NCBI GenBank assembly: GCA_041687495.1
Contig: JAWLBR010000006.1
Location: 1 to 61,725, forward strand
DNA from: JAWLBR01 sp041687495
GTDB lineage: Bacteria > Bacillota > Limnochordia > DTU087 > JAAYGB01
DNA: 61,725 bases
Direction: 5' to 3'
This document shows positions 49,265-57,272 of this stretch, one piece after another. Position 1 is the stretch's first letter. Each line of letters starts with the position of its first letter. Both the position numbers and the translations under genes were made by a program. The notes under the pieces were generated by a model. The model saw nothing but the letters and a program-made list of their open reading frames with translations. It did not search any database and was not told the origin of the DNA.

Positions 49265-50134
49265 ATGGGCAAGTGGCGGGAACAAATAGTTACATACGCT
49301 CTGATTCTTTTTGGTGTTTTCATAACGGCGCTAGCTCTGGATTGGTTCTTGGTGCCGAATAAGATTGCTGCCGGTGGTGTCAGCGGCCTTGCCACGGTAA
49401 TCTACCACATCTTTGGCCTCCCGGTTGGAGCCACGATGCTGGTCATTAACATCCCTTTGTTTCTTATTGCTCTGCGGGTGCTGGGCCGCACCTTTGGCGT
49501 TAGGTCCTTAGTGGGCAGTGTGGCGTTATCGGTATTAGTTGACGCTCTCAGCCATGTGCTGGAACCCTTGACCCTAGACCCCTTGTTGGCTTCCATATAC
49601 GGAGGAGCTTTGGCGGGTGTGGGCATGGGATTGACCATCCGCCACGGCGGATCCACTGGCGGTACCGATCTGGCCGCTTTAGTGGTCAACCGTCTGTTCC
49701 ATACCAGCGTCGGGATGTCGCTTCTAGCTATTGATGCTGCAGTGATACTGTTGGCCGGGCTAGTGTTTAACCCCGAGCTTGGCCTGTATGCTTTGCTTTC
49801 CCTCTTTTTGACCACCAAGGCCATCGACCTAATTCAAGAAGGACAGGTGTTTGCCAAAGCTGCCTATATTATTTCTAACTCACCTGAGGAGATCTCTCAG
49901 GCGGTGCTGAAGGAACTGGACCGGGGTGTCACTGGGCTGAAGGGGATTGGGAAATACACCGGAGCTGAGCGGGAGGTTCTATTTGTCATTGTCTCTCGGC
50001 CCGAGATCTCCATCCTGAAGGAGATTGTCAGCCGCATCGACCCCAAAGCCTTCATTGTGATCAGCGATGCCCACGAGGTGCTGGGTGAAGGGTTCAGAGG
50101 CTTGCCAGTGCAGGAACCATCTGCGCAGAAGTGA
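49265..50134 (+). CDS. YitT-family (DUF2179) membrane protein
   Basis: The 289-residue protein has about five membrane segments (ILFGVFITALALDWFLVPNKIAAGGVSGLATVIYHIFGLPVG, LVGSVALSVLVDAL, GMGLTIRHGGSTGGTDLAALVVNR) and a C-terminal cytoplasmic DUF2179 ligand-binding-like domain (EREVLFVIVSRPEISILKEIVSRIDPKAFIVISDAHEVLGEGF). In Bacillus the relative YvjA lies near prfB and secA, so the position is conserved. Function unknown. ATG at 49265 with AAGGTGG; an open frame from 49124 would overlap tagA. Confidence 0.9.
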   Translation: MGKWREQIVTYALILFGVFITALALDWFLVPNKIAAGGVSGLATVIYHIFGLPVGATMLVINIPLFLIALRVLGRTFGVRSLVGSVALSVLVDALSHVLEPLTLDPLLASIYGGALAGVGMGLTIRHGGSTGGTDLAALVVNRLFHTSVGMSLLAIDAAVILLAGLVFNPELGLYALLSLFLTTKAIDLIQEGQVFAKAAYIISNSPEEISQAVLKELDRGVTGLKGIGKYTGAEREVLFVIVSRPEISILKEIVSRIDPKAFIVISDAHEVLGEGFRGLPVQEPSAQK

Positions 50135-50173
50135 CCTCCACTGTGCCAATGAAATGGAGAACTGTGTGGAAAC

Positions 50174-50197
50174 GAGCTCGCCTTTGTGGCGGGCTTT
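50174..50197 (+). terminator. Terminator of the YitT gene
   Basis: An 8-bp stem (50175-50182 with 50188-50195) has a 5-nt loop and ends with a short T run. Confidence 0.55.
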
Positions 50198-50241
50198 AGT
50201 GTTGTGGGCACGGGTAGCTGGTTCTTGCAATTTGTCGGCGG

Positions 50242-50271
50242 TTGCACCTTGCTGTGTGGTTACGATATAAT
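50242..50271 (+). promoter_or_regulatory. Sigma-A promoter of the S41 peptidase operon
   Basis: TTGCAC (50242-50247), an 18-bp spacer and a perfect TATAAT (50266-50271), 114 bp before the TTG start. Confidence 0.78.
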
Positions 50272-50384
50272 GGACAAGTATCAGTAGCGGCAATTATGGA
50301 AGTGCATATTGAGTTTTGCATTGGCATATACACAAATATACGCCGTGTGGCCATCTAGACGTTAAAGAAAGTTGGTGGACAGTT

Positions 50385-51623
50385 TTGAGCAAGCAGCAGC
50401 GGGTTGCAGCAGCTTTTCTCCTCCTTGCCGTATTTGTGGCGGCAGTCGGGCTTGGCCTTTGGGTCAGTGAAGCTCGCACCAACCTCTCGGAATACGATGA
50501 TATGCGGACTGTTCTTGAAGTCATTGCAGTGGTGAAACGCAATTATGTGGAAGATGTCAGCGTACTAGATCTGCTGCGGGGGTACGTGAAACACGGCACC
50601 GTCAACGGTATGCTGTCTGTCCTTGAAGACCCCTATACCCGGTATCTGCCACCCCATGCCTACCAGCAGATGAAGTTGGACTCCCAAGGCGAGTTTGACG
50701 GGATCGGTATCGTGGTGGGCCTGCGGGAAGAGCAGCTGACGATTGTCGGCCCCATCGAGGGAACTCCCGGTTTTCGGGCGGGCCTGCGGGGTGGAGACAA
50801 GATCATGGCCATTGACGATCGTTCCACGGTGAACATGTCTCTAGACGAGGCTGTCAGCCTGATGCGGGGCCCGGCCGGCACCGAGGTGACGTTGACCATC
50901 GAGAAAGACAAGACCGGTGAGACGGTGCAAGTCCCGATTGAGCGGGCCAATGTGAAGGTGAAGAGTGTAACCAAGACCGCATTCCTCGGAGACGGGATTG
51001 GGTACGTGCGTCTAGCTAGCTTCACAGAAAAGAGTGCTGAGGAACTGGACGCAGCTCTAGAGGATCTGGAAAGAAAAGGGCTGGATGGCCTGATTCTAGA
51101 CTTACGGGGGAACCCCGGTGGCCTCATGGATACTGCAGTCAAGGTCGCTGATCTGTTTGTTTCGGAGGGTCCGGTGCTCCATGTGGTCCCTAGACCTGAT
51201 GTCGATAAACCTGTCACCTTCTATGCCACGGAAGAGACGACTCATCCGAATCTGCCGATGGTTGTCCTGGTGGACCAGTACAGCGCCAGTGCTTCGGAGA
51301 TCGTATCTGGTGCTTTGAAGGATACCGGTAGGGCTACGCTGGTGGGTGTGAAAACCTTTGGTAAAGGGCTTGTACAGCAGGTCGTGCCTCTACGGGGCGG
51401 GGATGCAATCACCGTTACCATGGCCCGCTACCAGACCGCTGGCGAACACGATATCCATGGAAGCGGGATTGAACCGGATGTGGTGGTCGAACTACCTGAA
51501 GGGGAAGACCCACCGTACTTTGCAATTTCCGAACACTCAACGGAAGATATCGATAAACTGGTGAACCTGGATCAGGACCCGCAGCTGCGCAAGGCAAAAG
51601 ACATCCTCAGTCAGCAGCTGTAG
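50385..51623 (+). CDS. C-terminal processing (S41) protease, CtpA/CtpB-like
   Basis: The 412-residue protein has an N-terminal signal anchor (VAAAFLLLAVFVAAVGLGLWV), a PDZ domain (QLTIVGPIEGTPGFRAGLRGGDKIMAIDDR) and the S41 catalytic core with LILDLRGNPGGLMDTAV, the nucleophile Ser in YSASASEI and the Lys in GVKTFGKGLVQQ. Such proteases act outside the membrane; Bacillus CtpB cleaves SpoIVFA in sporulation. TTG start behind GGTGG; an upstream ATG at 50316 lacks a site. It begins an operon with a PDZ membrane protein, as CtpB and MinJ are neighbours in Bacillus. Confidence 0.92.
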   Translation: MSKQQRVAAAFLLLAVFVAAVGLGLWVSEARTNLSEYDDMRTVLEVIAVVKRNYVEDVSVLDLLRGYVKHGTVNGMLSVLEDPYTRYLPPHAYQQMKLDSQGEFDGIGIVVGLREEQLTIVGPIEGTPGFRAGLRGGDKIMAIDDRSTVNMSLDEAVSLMRGPAGTEVTLTIEKDKTGETVQVPIERANVKVKSVTKTAFLGDGIGYVRLASFTEKSAEELDAALEDLERKGLDGLILDLRGNPGGLMDTAVKVADLFVSEGPVLHVVPRPDVDKPVTFYATEETTHPNLPMVVLVDQYSASASEIVSGALKDTGRATLVGVKTFGKGLVQQVVPLRGGDAITVTMARYQTAGEHDIHGSGIEPDVVVELPEGEDPPYFAISEHSTEDIDKLVNLDQDPQLRKAKDILSQQL

Positions 51624-51650
51624 CGGCACCTGCGGTGGGGGGAGTGACAC

Positions 51651-52889
51651 ATGCCCTGGCTGGAACTGTTTAGGTTACTGGGGCGGGCATTTATCCAATC
51701 GGTAACTCAACTTGACTACCTGATGATTTTTGCAGTGGTCCTGTTTCTCGTACATGGACAGTATGTGAGACAGGCCCTGCTCCAGGAACAGCTTTTTGGG
51801 ATCCGGCTGACCAGTCCAGGGAAGCAGACGGCGGTCGCCACATTCTACGGCCTAGGCGGTGGGATGCTGGCTACCGCCATCTTTGTCGTATTAGGGTTTT
51901 CCCTGACCGAGACGGGAATCTGGTACGTCTGGCCGTTGGCCCTGGTCTTGATGTTGGTTCGCCAGCGGTTTCTTTGCTTCGCGTACTCGGGAGGACTGGT
52001 GGGACTGTCCAGCTTATTGTTTGGCTGGCCAAAGGTCCATGTCCCGGCCCTGCTGGGGCTTATTGCGGCTCTGCATCTAGTGGAGTCTGTGCTCATCTGG
52101 GCCCACGGATCAGATCAGGCATGTCCCATCTATACCCGCACCAGAGATGGGCGGGTGGTGGGCGCATTTAGCCTTGCCAAGTTTTGGCCGTTGCCTGTAC
52201 TAGCTCTGGTGGCGGTGGGCTGGTCCGGTGAACCGGACACTAGTTTGCTCAATATGCCCGCTTGGTGGCCGCTGCTGCCAGGGCCGGCAGCAAAGATGCT
52301 GGGCTCCGGTCTCGTGTATACCCTCTTTCCCATTGTGGCTGCTTTGGGTTACGGAGATATCGCGGTGACTAGCAGTCCTGAACAGAAGGCCAACAGATCG
52401 GCCGCTAGACTTTTCGCCTTCAGTGTCTCACTGATGGCGGTGGCCTTGCTGGCAAATAGGTACCCTGCTTTAGCTTTTGCTGGAGTGGTTCTGTCGCCGC
52501 TCGGGCACGACTTTGTCATCTACTTGGGTCGCCGACAGGAAATCCAAGGACAGCCTCTGTATGAAGCCGGGCAGCATCCGGTGGTACTGACGGTGCTGCC
52601 AGGTTCACCGGCGGCAAAGATGAAGCTGATGCCGGGCGATGAGATCCTCGCCGTTAATGGCCGCCCAGTTTATCGACGGGAAGACGTCGGTGAAGCCATT
52701 GCTCCTTGGGCTTTCGAGGTGGAGATATATCTGAGGCGTTCGGGCCGGGTTGTCACCGCCACCCATACGGGCCAAGTGCCTCCGGTAGGGATCATCTTCG
52801 CCCCTGAGGGCCGGGAAGCCGGATATGTGCCTGTGTTTGGGTCGGAAGCATCGCTCTTGCGGCGACTGTGGCGGAGATTGAGAAAATAG
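51651..52889 (+). CDS. Polytopic membrane protein with C-terminal PDZ domain (MinJ-like)
   Basis: The 412-residue protein has about seven to eight membrane segments and a C-terminal PDZ domain (VVLTVLPGSPAAKMKLMPGDEILAVNGRPVYRREDVGEAI). This architecture and the position right after the Ctp protease equal those of Bacillus MinJ, which links DivIVA to MinCD in division-site selection. Sequence similarity itself is hard to judge by eye, so MinJ is a context-based suggestion. ATG behind GGGGGGAG, 28 bp after the protease stop. Confidence 0.75.
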   Translation: MPWLELFRLLGRAFIQSVTQLDYLMIFAVVLFLVHGQYVRQALLQEQLFGIRLTSPGKQTAVATFYGLGGGMLATAIFVVLGFSLTETGIWYVWPLALVLMLVRQRFLCFAYSGGLVGLSSLLFGWPKVHVPALLGLIAALHLVESVLIWAHGSDQACPIYTRTRDGRVVGAFSLAKFWPLPVLALVAVGWSGEPDTSLLNMPAWWPLLPGPAAKMLGSGLVYTLFPIVAALGYGDIAVTSSPEQKANRSAARLFAFSVSLMAVALLANRYPALAFAGVVLSPLGHDFVIYLGRRQEIQGQPLYEAGQHPVVLTVLPGSPAAKMKLMPGDEILAVNGRPVYRREDVGEAIAPWAFEVEIYLRRSGRVVTATHTGQVPPVGIIFAPEGREAGYVPVFGSEASLLRRLWRRLRK

Positions 52890-52923
52890 TCTTGACAAAT
52901 ACGCAGGGGAGGGGAGTAGTCTC

Positions 52924-54060
52924 ATGTGGACGCCTTATAAAAAACAAGAGAAACCTGAACTAATGATAGTAGTTATTGCCCTAATTGTCTGGGCTGGGCT
53001 CGTTTTGCATTCTCCCCTTGGGCCATTCACTCACAACAGTGGGACCGATGCAGTGCCAAGCGAGACTGACGAGTCCGTGGTGGCCTACAATCCAAACAAT
53101 TTGCGGCGGGTCCCGGCCAGTTCGTCGGAGAGCTCTGTGCTCTGGCAGGAGCGGGGAGTGCTGTTGTCCAGTCATGCCTTGTTGCCTACATTTACTTTGG
53201 GTGAGTTGCCATCGGCGTTAGGCAGCGGGGTCAAGCCGGGATCAGCGGAGACAATTCTTGGACGCATCGAGCTCACCCCGTGGGCGGAGGAGATGCCGCC
53301 GGTGCAAGATGGGCCGAAGCTGGCTTTCATCATCGACGACTGGGGGCATCGCTGGGAGGCGGCTGAGGGTTTTCTCCAACTGGAAGTGCCGATGACCTAC
53401 GCTGTACTGCCATTTCTGGTCAACACAGGTGAGCATGCGCGCCGGGCAGCCGAGGCTGGCTTTGAGGTGATTTTGCACTTACCGATGGAGCCCTCCGGCA
53501 GCATCAGTCCCGGTGAAGGGGCGATCTTGACTGCTTTGAGCGAGGATACTATCCGCTCCCGGGTGAGCGCAGCCCTGGCCGCCGTTCCGCAGGCAGTTGG
53601 TGTCAACAACCACATGGGCTCACGGGCGACCGAGGATGCTCGGGTGATGCGCACCGTACTGGAAGAGCTGCAGTCACAAGGGTTGTTCTTTGTGGACAGC
53701 CACACCTCCGCTCGGACGGTGGCACCGCAGGTAGCATCTCAGCTGGGGGTCCCTTTTGCCCAGAACAAGGTGTTTATCGACAACGAAAACGATGTGGACT
53801 ATGTGAAGCAGCGTATCTGGCTTGCAGTCGAAATGGCCGAGTCGGCTGGTTCGGCGGTGGCCATCGGGCATGTGAAGACTGCCACGCTGCAAGCTCTACA
53901 GGAATTGATCCCGCAGCTGAGGGAGCGGGGAATTAAGCTGGTCACTGCCAGCAATTTGCTGACTCAAGCACGGCCGGGCACGGGAAGTCTTCCTGATAGC
54001 CAAGGGGAGCGGGGACAAGCTCGAGTCGACCAGGTTGAGAAAAAAGAGCGCCGTGAGTGA
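52924..54060 (+). CDS. Divergent polysaccharide deacetylase (PF04748-type)
   Basis: The 378-residue protein has an N-terminal membrane anchor (LMIVVIALIVWAGLVLHSPLGP), a variable linker and a catalytic domain: LAFIIDDWGHRWEAAEGFLQLEVPMTYAVLPFL (DD metal motif), EVILHLPMEP, GVNNHMGSRATED and FFVDSHTSARTVA. This family (YibQ-like) is common in Gram-negatives next to S41 proteases and murein-hydrolase activators; its substrate is not established. Its gene end overlaps a possible GTG start of the next frame, and the MBL gene follows. It lies three genes after the protease in the same direction. Confidence 0.88.
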   Translation: MWTPYKKQEKPELMIVVIALIVWAGLVLHSPLGPFTHNSGTDAVPSETDESVVAYNPNNLRRVPASSSESSVLWQERGVLLSSHALLPTFTLGELPSALGSGVKPGSAETILGRIELTPWAEEMPPVQDGPKLAFIIDDWGHRWEAAEGFLQLEVPMTYAVLPFLVNTGEHARRAAEAGFEVILHLPMEPSGSISPGEGAILTALSEDTIRSRVSAALAAVPQAVGVNNHMGSRATEDARVMRTVLEELQSQGLFFVDSHTSARTVAPQVASQLGVPFAQNKVFIDNENDVDYVKQRIWLAVEMAESAGSAVAIGHVKTATLQALQELIPQLRERGIKLVTASNLLTQARPGTGSLPDSQGERGQARVDQVEKKERRE

Positions 54061-54122
54061 GTGCCGCTAGGGTCATACCGGACTACCTCTTGCCCCATAC
54101 TACGGGAAAGGAGGTTAGTTCG

Positions 54123-55004
54123 ATGGATGACTTAGAAGGAACGATGCAGACCAGCACCCCAGCGCAGCGGGCCGTAATGGAGGCTTTGGGAGCCGTTCAG
54201 GACTTAACTGAGAACACTACGACGGTGGAAGAAGCCGCCTCGGGTGTTTGGTGTATGAAGCTAGTTTTGGCGAACCTCTGCTTTGTCCGCACCGGGGCCG
54301 ACACATCCGACAGTTGGATTCTGGTTGACGCTGGGCTACCCGGGGCGGCACGGCATATTCAGGCAGCCGCAACTCAGCTGTTTGGAGAGGGTAGCCGTCC
54401 ACAGGCTATTATCCTCACCCACGGGCATTTTGACCACGTAGGCTCGGTAATTGATTTGGCCAAGCGTTGGGACGTTCCGGTCTACGCCCATGAAAAGGAG
54501 CTGCCATATCTTCAGGGGGAGGCCGACTACCCTCCGGGGGACCCAACAGTGAGTCCTGGGATGTTGGCTAAGCTGTCGCCCCTGTACCCGAATAAAGGCA
54601 TAGACTTGGGCAGTTTGGTCCAACCGCTCCCGGGACAATCGCGGGTTCCCTTTGCCGATGACTGGCAGTGGATCCATACCCCGGGGCATACTCCCGGGCA
54701 CATCTCGCTGCTTCGGGAGATCGACGGCGTCTTGATTGCTGGAGATGCCTTCACCACTACTGCCCAAGAGTCGGCCCTGTCAGTGGCCACCCAGCAGCAA
54801 GAGGTGCACAGCCCTCCCAAGTACTTTACCCCGGACTGGTCCGCGGCCCGGGACTCTGTGCGGCACCTAGCGTCTTTGCATCCGCAGGTCGCGGTGACAG
54901 GCCACGGTGAGCCGATGAAGGGTGAGGAGTTGGCGAATCAACTGAAGCGCCTAGCAGATTATTTTTCGAGTTTAGCTGTCCCGAGTCAGGGTAGATACGT
55001 ATAG
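54123..55004 (+). CDS. Metallo-beta-lactamase-fold hydrolase
   Basis: The 293-residue protein carries the MBL motif THGHFDHVG (HxHxDH), a later HTPGHTPGHISL (third metal histidine), LIAGDAF (bridging Asp) and VTGHGEP (last His). It is a two-metal hydrolase of the glyoxalase II-like class, with unknown substrate. ATG at 54123 with AAAGGAGG at ideal spacing; a frame from GTG 54057 overlaps the deacetylase stop and is less likely. Possibly a passenger of the envelope operon. Confidence 0.87.
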   Translation: MDDLEGTMQTSTPAQRAVMEALGAVQDLTENTTTVEEAASGVWCMKLVLANLCFVRTGADTSDSWILVDAGLPGAARHIQAAATQLFGEGSRPQAIILTHGHFDHVGSVIDLAKRWDVPVYAHEKELPYLQGEADYPPGDPTVSPGMLAKLSPLYPNKGIDLGSLVQPLPGQSRVPFADDWQWIHTPGHTPGHISLLREIDGVLIAGDAFTTTAQESALSVATQQQEVHSPPKYFTPDWSAARDSVRHLASLHPQVAVTGHGEPMKGEELANQLKRLADYFSSLAVPSQGRYV

Positions 55005-55032
55005 CCTTAGGGTAAGACTAGGTAGTTCGTAG

Positions 55033-55075
55033 TGCCACAGAATGCTCCGCTTGGTGTCAAGTGGATTCTGTGGCA
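55033..55075. repeat. Long imperfect palindrome (18-bp hairpin)
   Basis: An outer 11-bp perfect stem (55033-55043 with 55065-55075) and an inner 7-bp stem (55047-55053 with 55058-55064) are separated by a 3-nt bulge, with a GTGT loop. It has no T tract and lies between the MBL gene and uvrB; it is likely the 3' end of the upstream transcript. Confidence 0.55.
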
Positions 55076-55082
55076 ATCCCGC

Positions 55083-55111
55083 GCGAGGTTCTTGCATATC
55101 CGATGAGAATT
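55083..55111 (+). repeat. 29-bp imperfect repeat, copy 2
   Basis: It matches the stretch at 22442-22470 at 23 of 29 positions. This copy contains the -35 of the uvrB promoter. Confidence 0.45.
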
Positions 55112-55134
55112 GGGTAGAATAGGAATGCGTGTTC
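55092..55134 (+). promoter_or_regulatory. uvrB promoter with LexA (SOS) box
   Basis: TTGCAT (55092-55097), a 17-bp spacer and TAGAAT (55115-55120) make a sigma-A promoter. GAATGCGTGTTC (55123-55134), with flanking G on both sides, matches the Bacillus LexA/DinR consensus at 12 of 14 positions and covers the expected transcription start, so SOS repression of uvrB-uvrA is likely. Confidence 0.75.
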
Positions 55135-55208
55135 GTAGTTAACCTATGCTATGGGTTCATTCAAGGTCATAGCTACTGCATACTCGGTCTTTGGGAAGGA
55201 TGGCTAGG

Positions 55209-57194
55209 ATGAATGACAACAAGCTAAGAGTAGTCTCCGAGTACAAACCGGCGGGAGACCAGCCTGAAGCCATCGACAAACTGGTGGCCGGGCTGCAGCA
55301 GGGGATGAAAGAGCAGACTCTGCTGGGGGCAACGGGTACGGGTAAGACGTTCACGTTGGCCAATGTGATTTCGGCAGTGCAGAAACCGACATTGGTCATA
55401 GCCCACAACAAGACGCTGGCAGCCCAGCTCTACAACGAGTTCAAAGAGTTCTTTCCGGACAATGCGGTCCACTACTTCGTCAGCTACTACGACTACTACC
55501 AACCAGAAGCCTACATTCCTCAGACCGACACGTATATCGAGAAGGATTCCAGCATCAACGATGAGATTGACCGTTTGCGTCACGCCGCCACCAGTGCGTT
55601 GTTTGAGCGGCGAGATGTGGTGATCGTGGCCAGTGTCTCCTGTATCTATGGACTGGGTTCTCCCGATGACTACGTGGGCATGACCCTGTCTCTCAAGCAC
55701 GGTGACTTCCGAGATCGGGATAACATTCTGCGCCGGCTGGTGGGAATTCAATACCAGCGCAACGATGTTGGCTTTACCCGGGGGACTTTCCGGGTCAGAG
55801 GAGACGTCATTGAGATTATCCCTGTTTACAATGAAAACGTTATTCGGATTGAGATGTTTGGCGATGAAGTCGAACGGATTTTGGAGCTTGATCCCATCAC
55901 CGGAGAGATAATCGGTGAACGGGATACCTTGACCATCTACCCGGCGACTCACTTTATTACCCCAGAGGATAAACTAAAGCGGGCACTGAGCTCTATTGAG
56001 ACGGAGCTGAATGACCGCCTGAAGGAACTGCGGGACCAGGGCAAACTGCTGGAAGCGCAGCGGCTGGAACAGCGGACCAATTACGATCTGGAGATGCTGC
56101 AGGAAGTCGGGTACTGTCAAGGTGTAGAAAACTATTCCCGACATTTGGACGGACGGGAAGCCGGTTCGGCTCCAGCCACCTTGCTCGACTACTTCCCCGG
56201 CGACTTCTTGCTGGTGATTGACGAGTCGCACATGACCGTTCCGCAGATCTCTGCCATGTATGCCGGTGACCGTTCCCGGAAAGAGACTTTGGTGGGGCAT
56301 GGCTTCCGTTTGCCCTCGGCCCTGGACAATCGGCCCTTGCGGTTTGATGAATTTGAGAGGCGGGTAAACCAGGTTGTCTACTTGTCGGCCACACCGGCGG
56401 AATATGAGAAGAAACGCAGCTCCCAGATTGTGGAGCAGATCATTCGACCGACCGGACTGGTTGACCCTGAAGTGGAAGTTCGGCCGGTTAAGGGCCAGAT
56501 TGATGATCTGTTGGGTGAAATTCAGAAAGTGGTCAAGCGCAAGGAAAGGGTTCTAGTCACTACACTGACTATTAAGATGGCAGAAGACTTAACCGACTAC
56601 CTGGCCGAAATGGGCATTAAGGTAAGATACCTGCACTCCCAGATCGATACTCTGGAGCGGATCGAGATTGTGCGGGATCTGCGGCTGGGCGTCTTTGATG
56701 TTCTTGTCGGGATTAACCTCTTGCGGGAGGGTCTAGACTTACCTGAGGTCTCGTTAATCGCTATTCTTGACGCAGATAAGGAAGGCTTCCTGAGATCTGA
56801 GACTTCGCTGATTCAGACCATAGGCCGGGCTGCAAGAAACGTCAACGGTCGGGTCGTCATGTACGCAGATCGCATGACTGGCTCGATGCAGAGGGCCATT
56901 GATGAGACCAACCGCCGCCGGTCTGTGCAGCTGGAATACAATCGGAAGCACGGAATTACGCCTGCCACGGTCAAGAAGCGCATCGCCGACCTGGTGGCTG
57001 CCTCGAAGGCAGCGGAAGAAGAGACTAAGTACGGAGCAGAGAAGCAGGCGATGAACAGCGAAGAGATTTCCGCACGAATTGCCGACCTGGAGAAAGAGAT
57101 GTTTGCCGCCGCCGAGAAGCTGGAGTTTGAGCGAGCTGCAGAGCTGCGGGATGAGATTGAACTGCTGCGGGAAGCCCTGGTCCAGAGCGCGTAG
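55209..57194 (+). CDS. uvrB: Excinuclease ABC subunit B
   Basis: The 661-residue damage-verification helicase of nucleotide excision repair has Walker A GATGTGKTFT, the beta-hairpin YYDYYQPEAYIPQTDTYIEKDSSIND that clamps the DNA strand, motif II DESHMT, helicase motif GRAARN and the C-terminal UVR domain ISARIADLEKEMFAAAEKLEFERAAELRDEIE that binds UvrC. ATG at 55209 has GGAAGG 9 nt upstream; ATG 55200 and TTG 55191 are in-frame alternatives. It starts the uvrB-uvrA-uvrC cluster under an SOS-type promoter. Confidence 0.98.
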   Translation: MNDNKLRVVSEYKPAGDQPEAIDKLVAGLQQGMKEQTLLGATGTGKTFTLANVISAVQKPTLVIAHNKTLAAQLYNEFKEFFPDNAVHYFVSYYDYYQPEAYIPQTDTYIEKDSSINDEIDRLRHAATSALFERRDVVIVASVSCIYGLGSPDDYVGMTLSLKHGDFRDRDNILRRLVGIQYQRNDVGFTRGTFRVRGDVIEIIPVYNENVIRIEMFGDEVERILELDPITGEIIGERDTLTIYPATHFITPEDKLKRALSSIETELNDRLKELRDQGKLLEAQRLEQRTNYDLEMLQEVGYCQGVENYSRHLDGREAGSAPATLLDYFPGDFLLVIDESHMTVPQISAMYAGDRSRKETLVGHGFRLPSALDNRPLRFDEFERRVNQVVYLSATPAEYEKKRSSQIVEQIIRPTGLVDPEVEVRPVKGQIDDLLGEIQKVVKRKERVLVTTLTIKMAEDLTDYLAEMGIKVRYLHSQIDTLERIEIVRDLRLGVFDVLVGINLLREGLDLPEVSLIAILDADKEGFLRSETSLIQTIGRAARNVNGRVVMYADRMTGSMQRAIDETNRRRSVQLEYNRKHGITPATVKKRIADLVAASKAAEEETKYGAEKQAMNSEEISARIADLEKEMFAAAEKLEFERAAELRDEIELLREALVQSA

Positions 57195-57272
57195 GGTGAA
57201 TACGGTAGCGGTTGACGATGCAATAGATATTCAGTCGGCCAGGGATGGCTTCAGGTTTGGAGGGCAAAAAGA

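Noticed and set aside
54057..54122. Longer start (GTG 54057) for the MBL gene
   Set aside because: The ATG at 54123 has a far better ribosome binding site, and the extra residues show no conserved feature.
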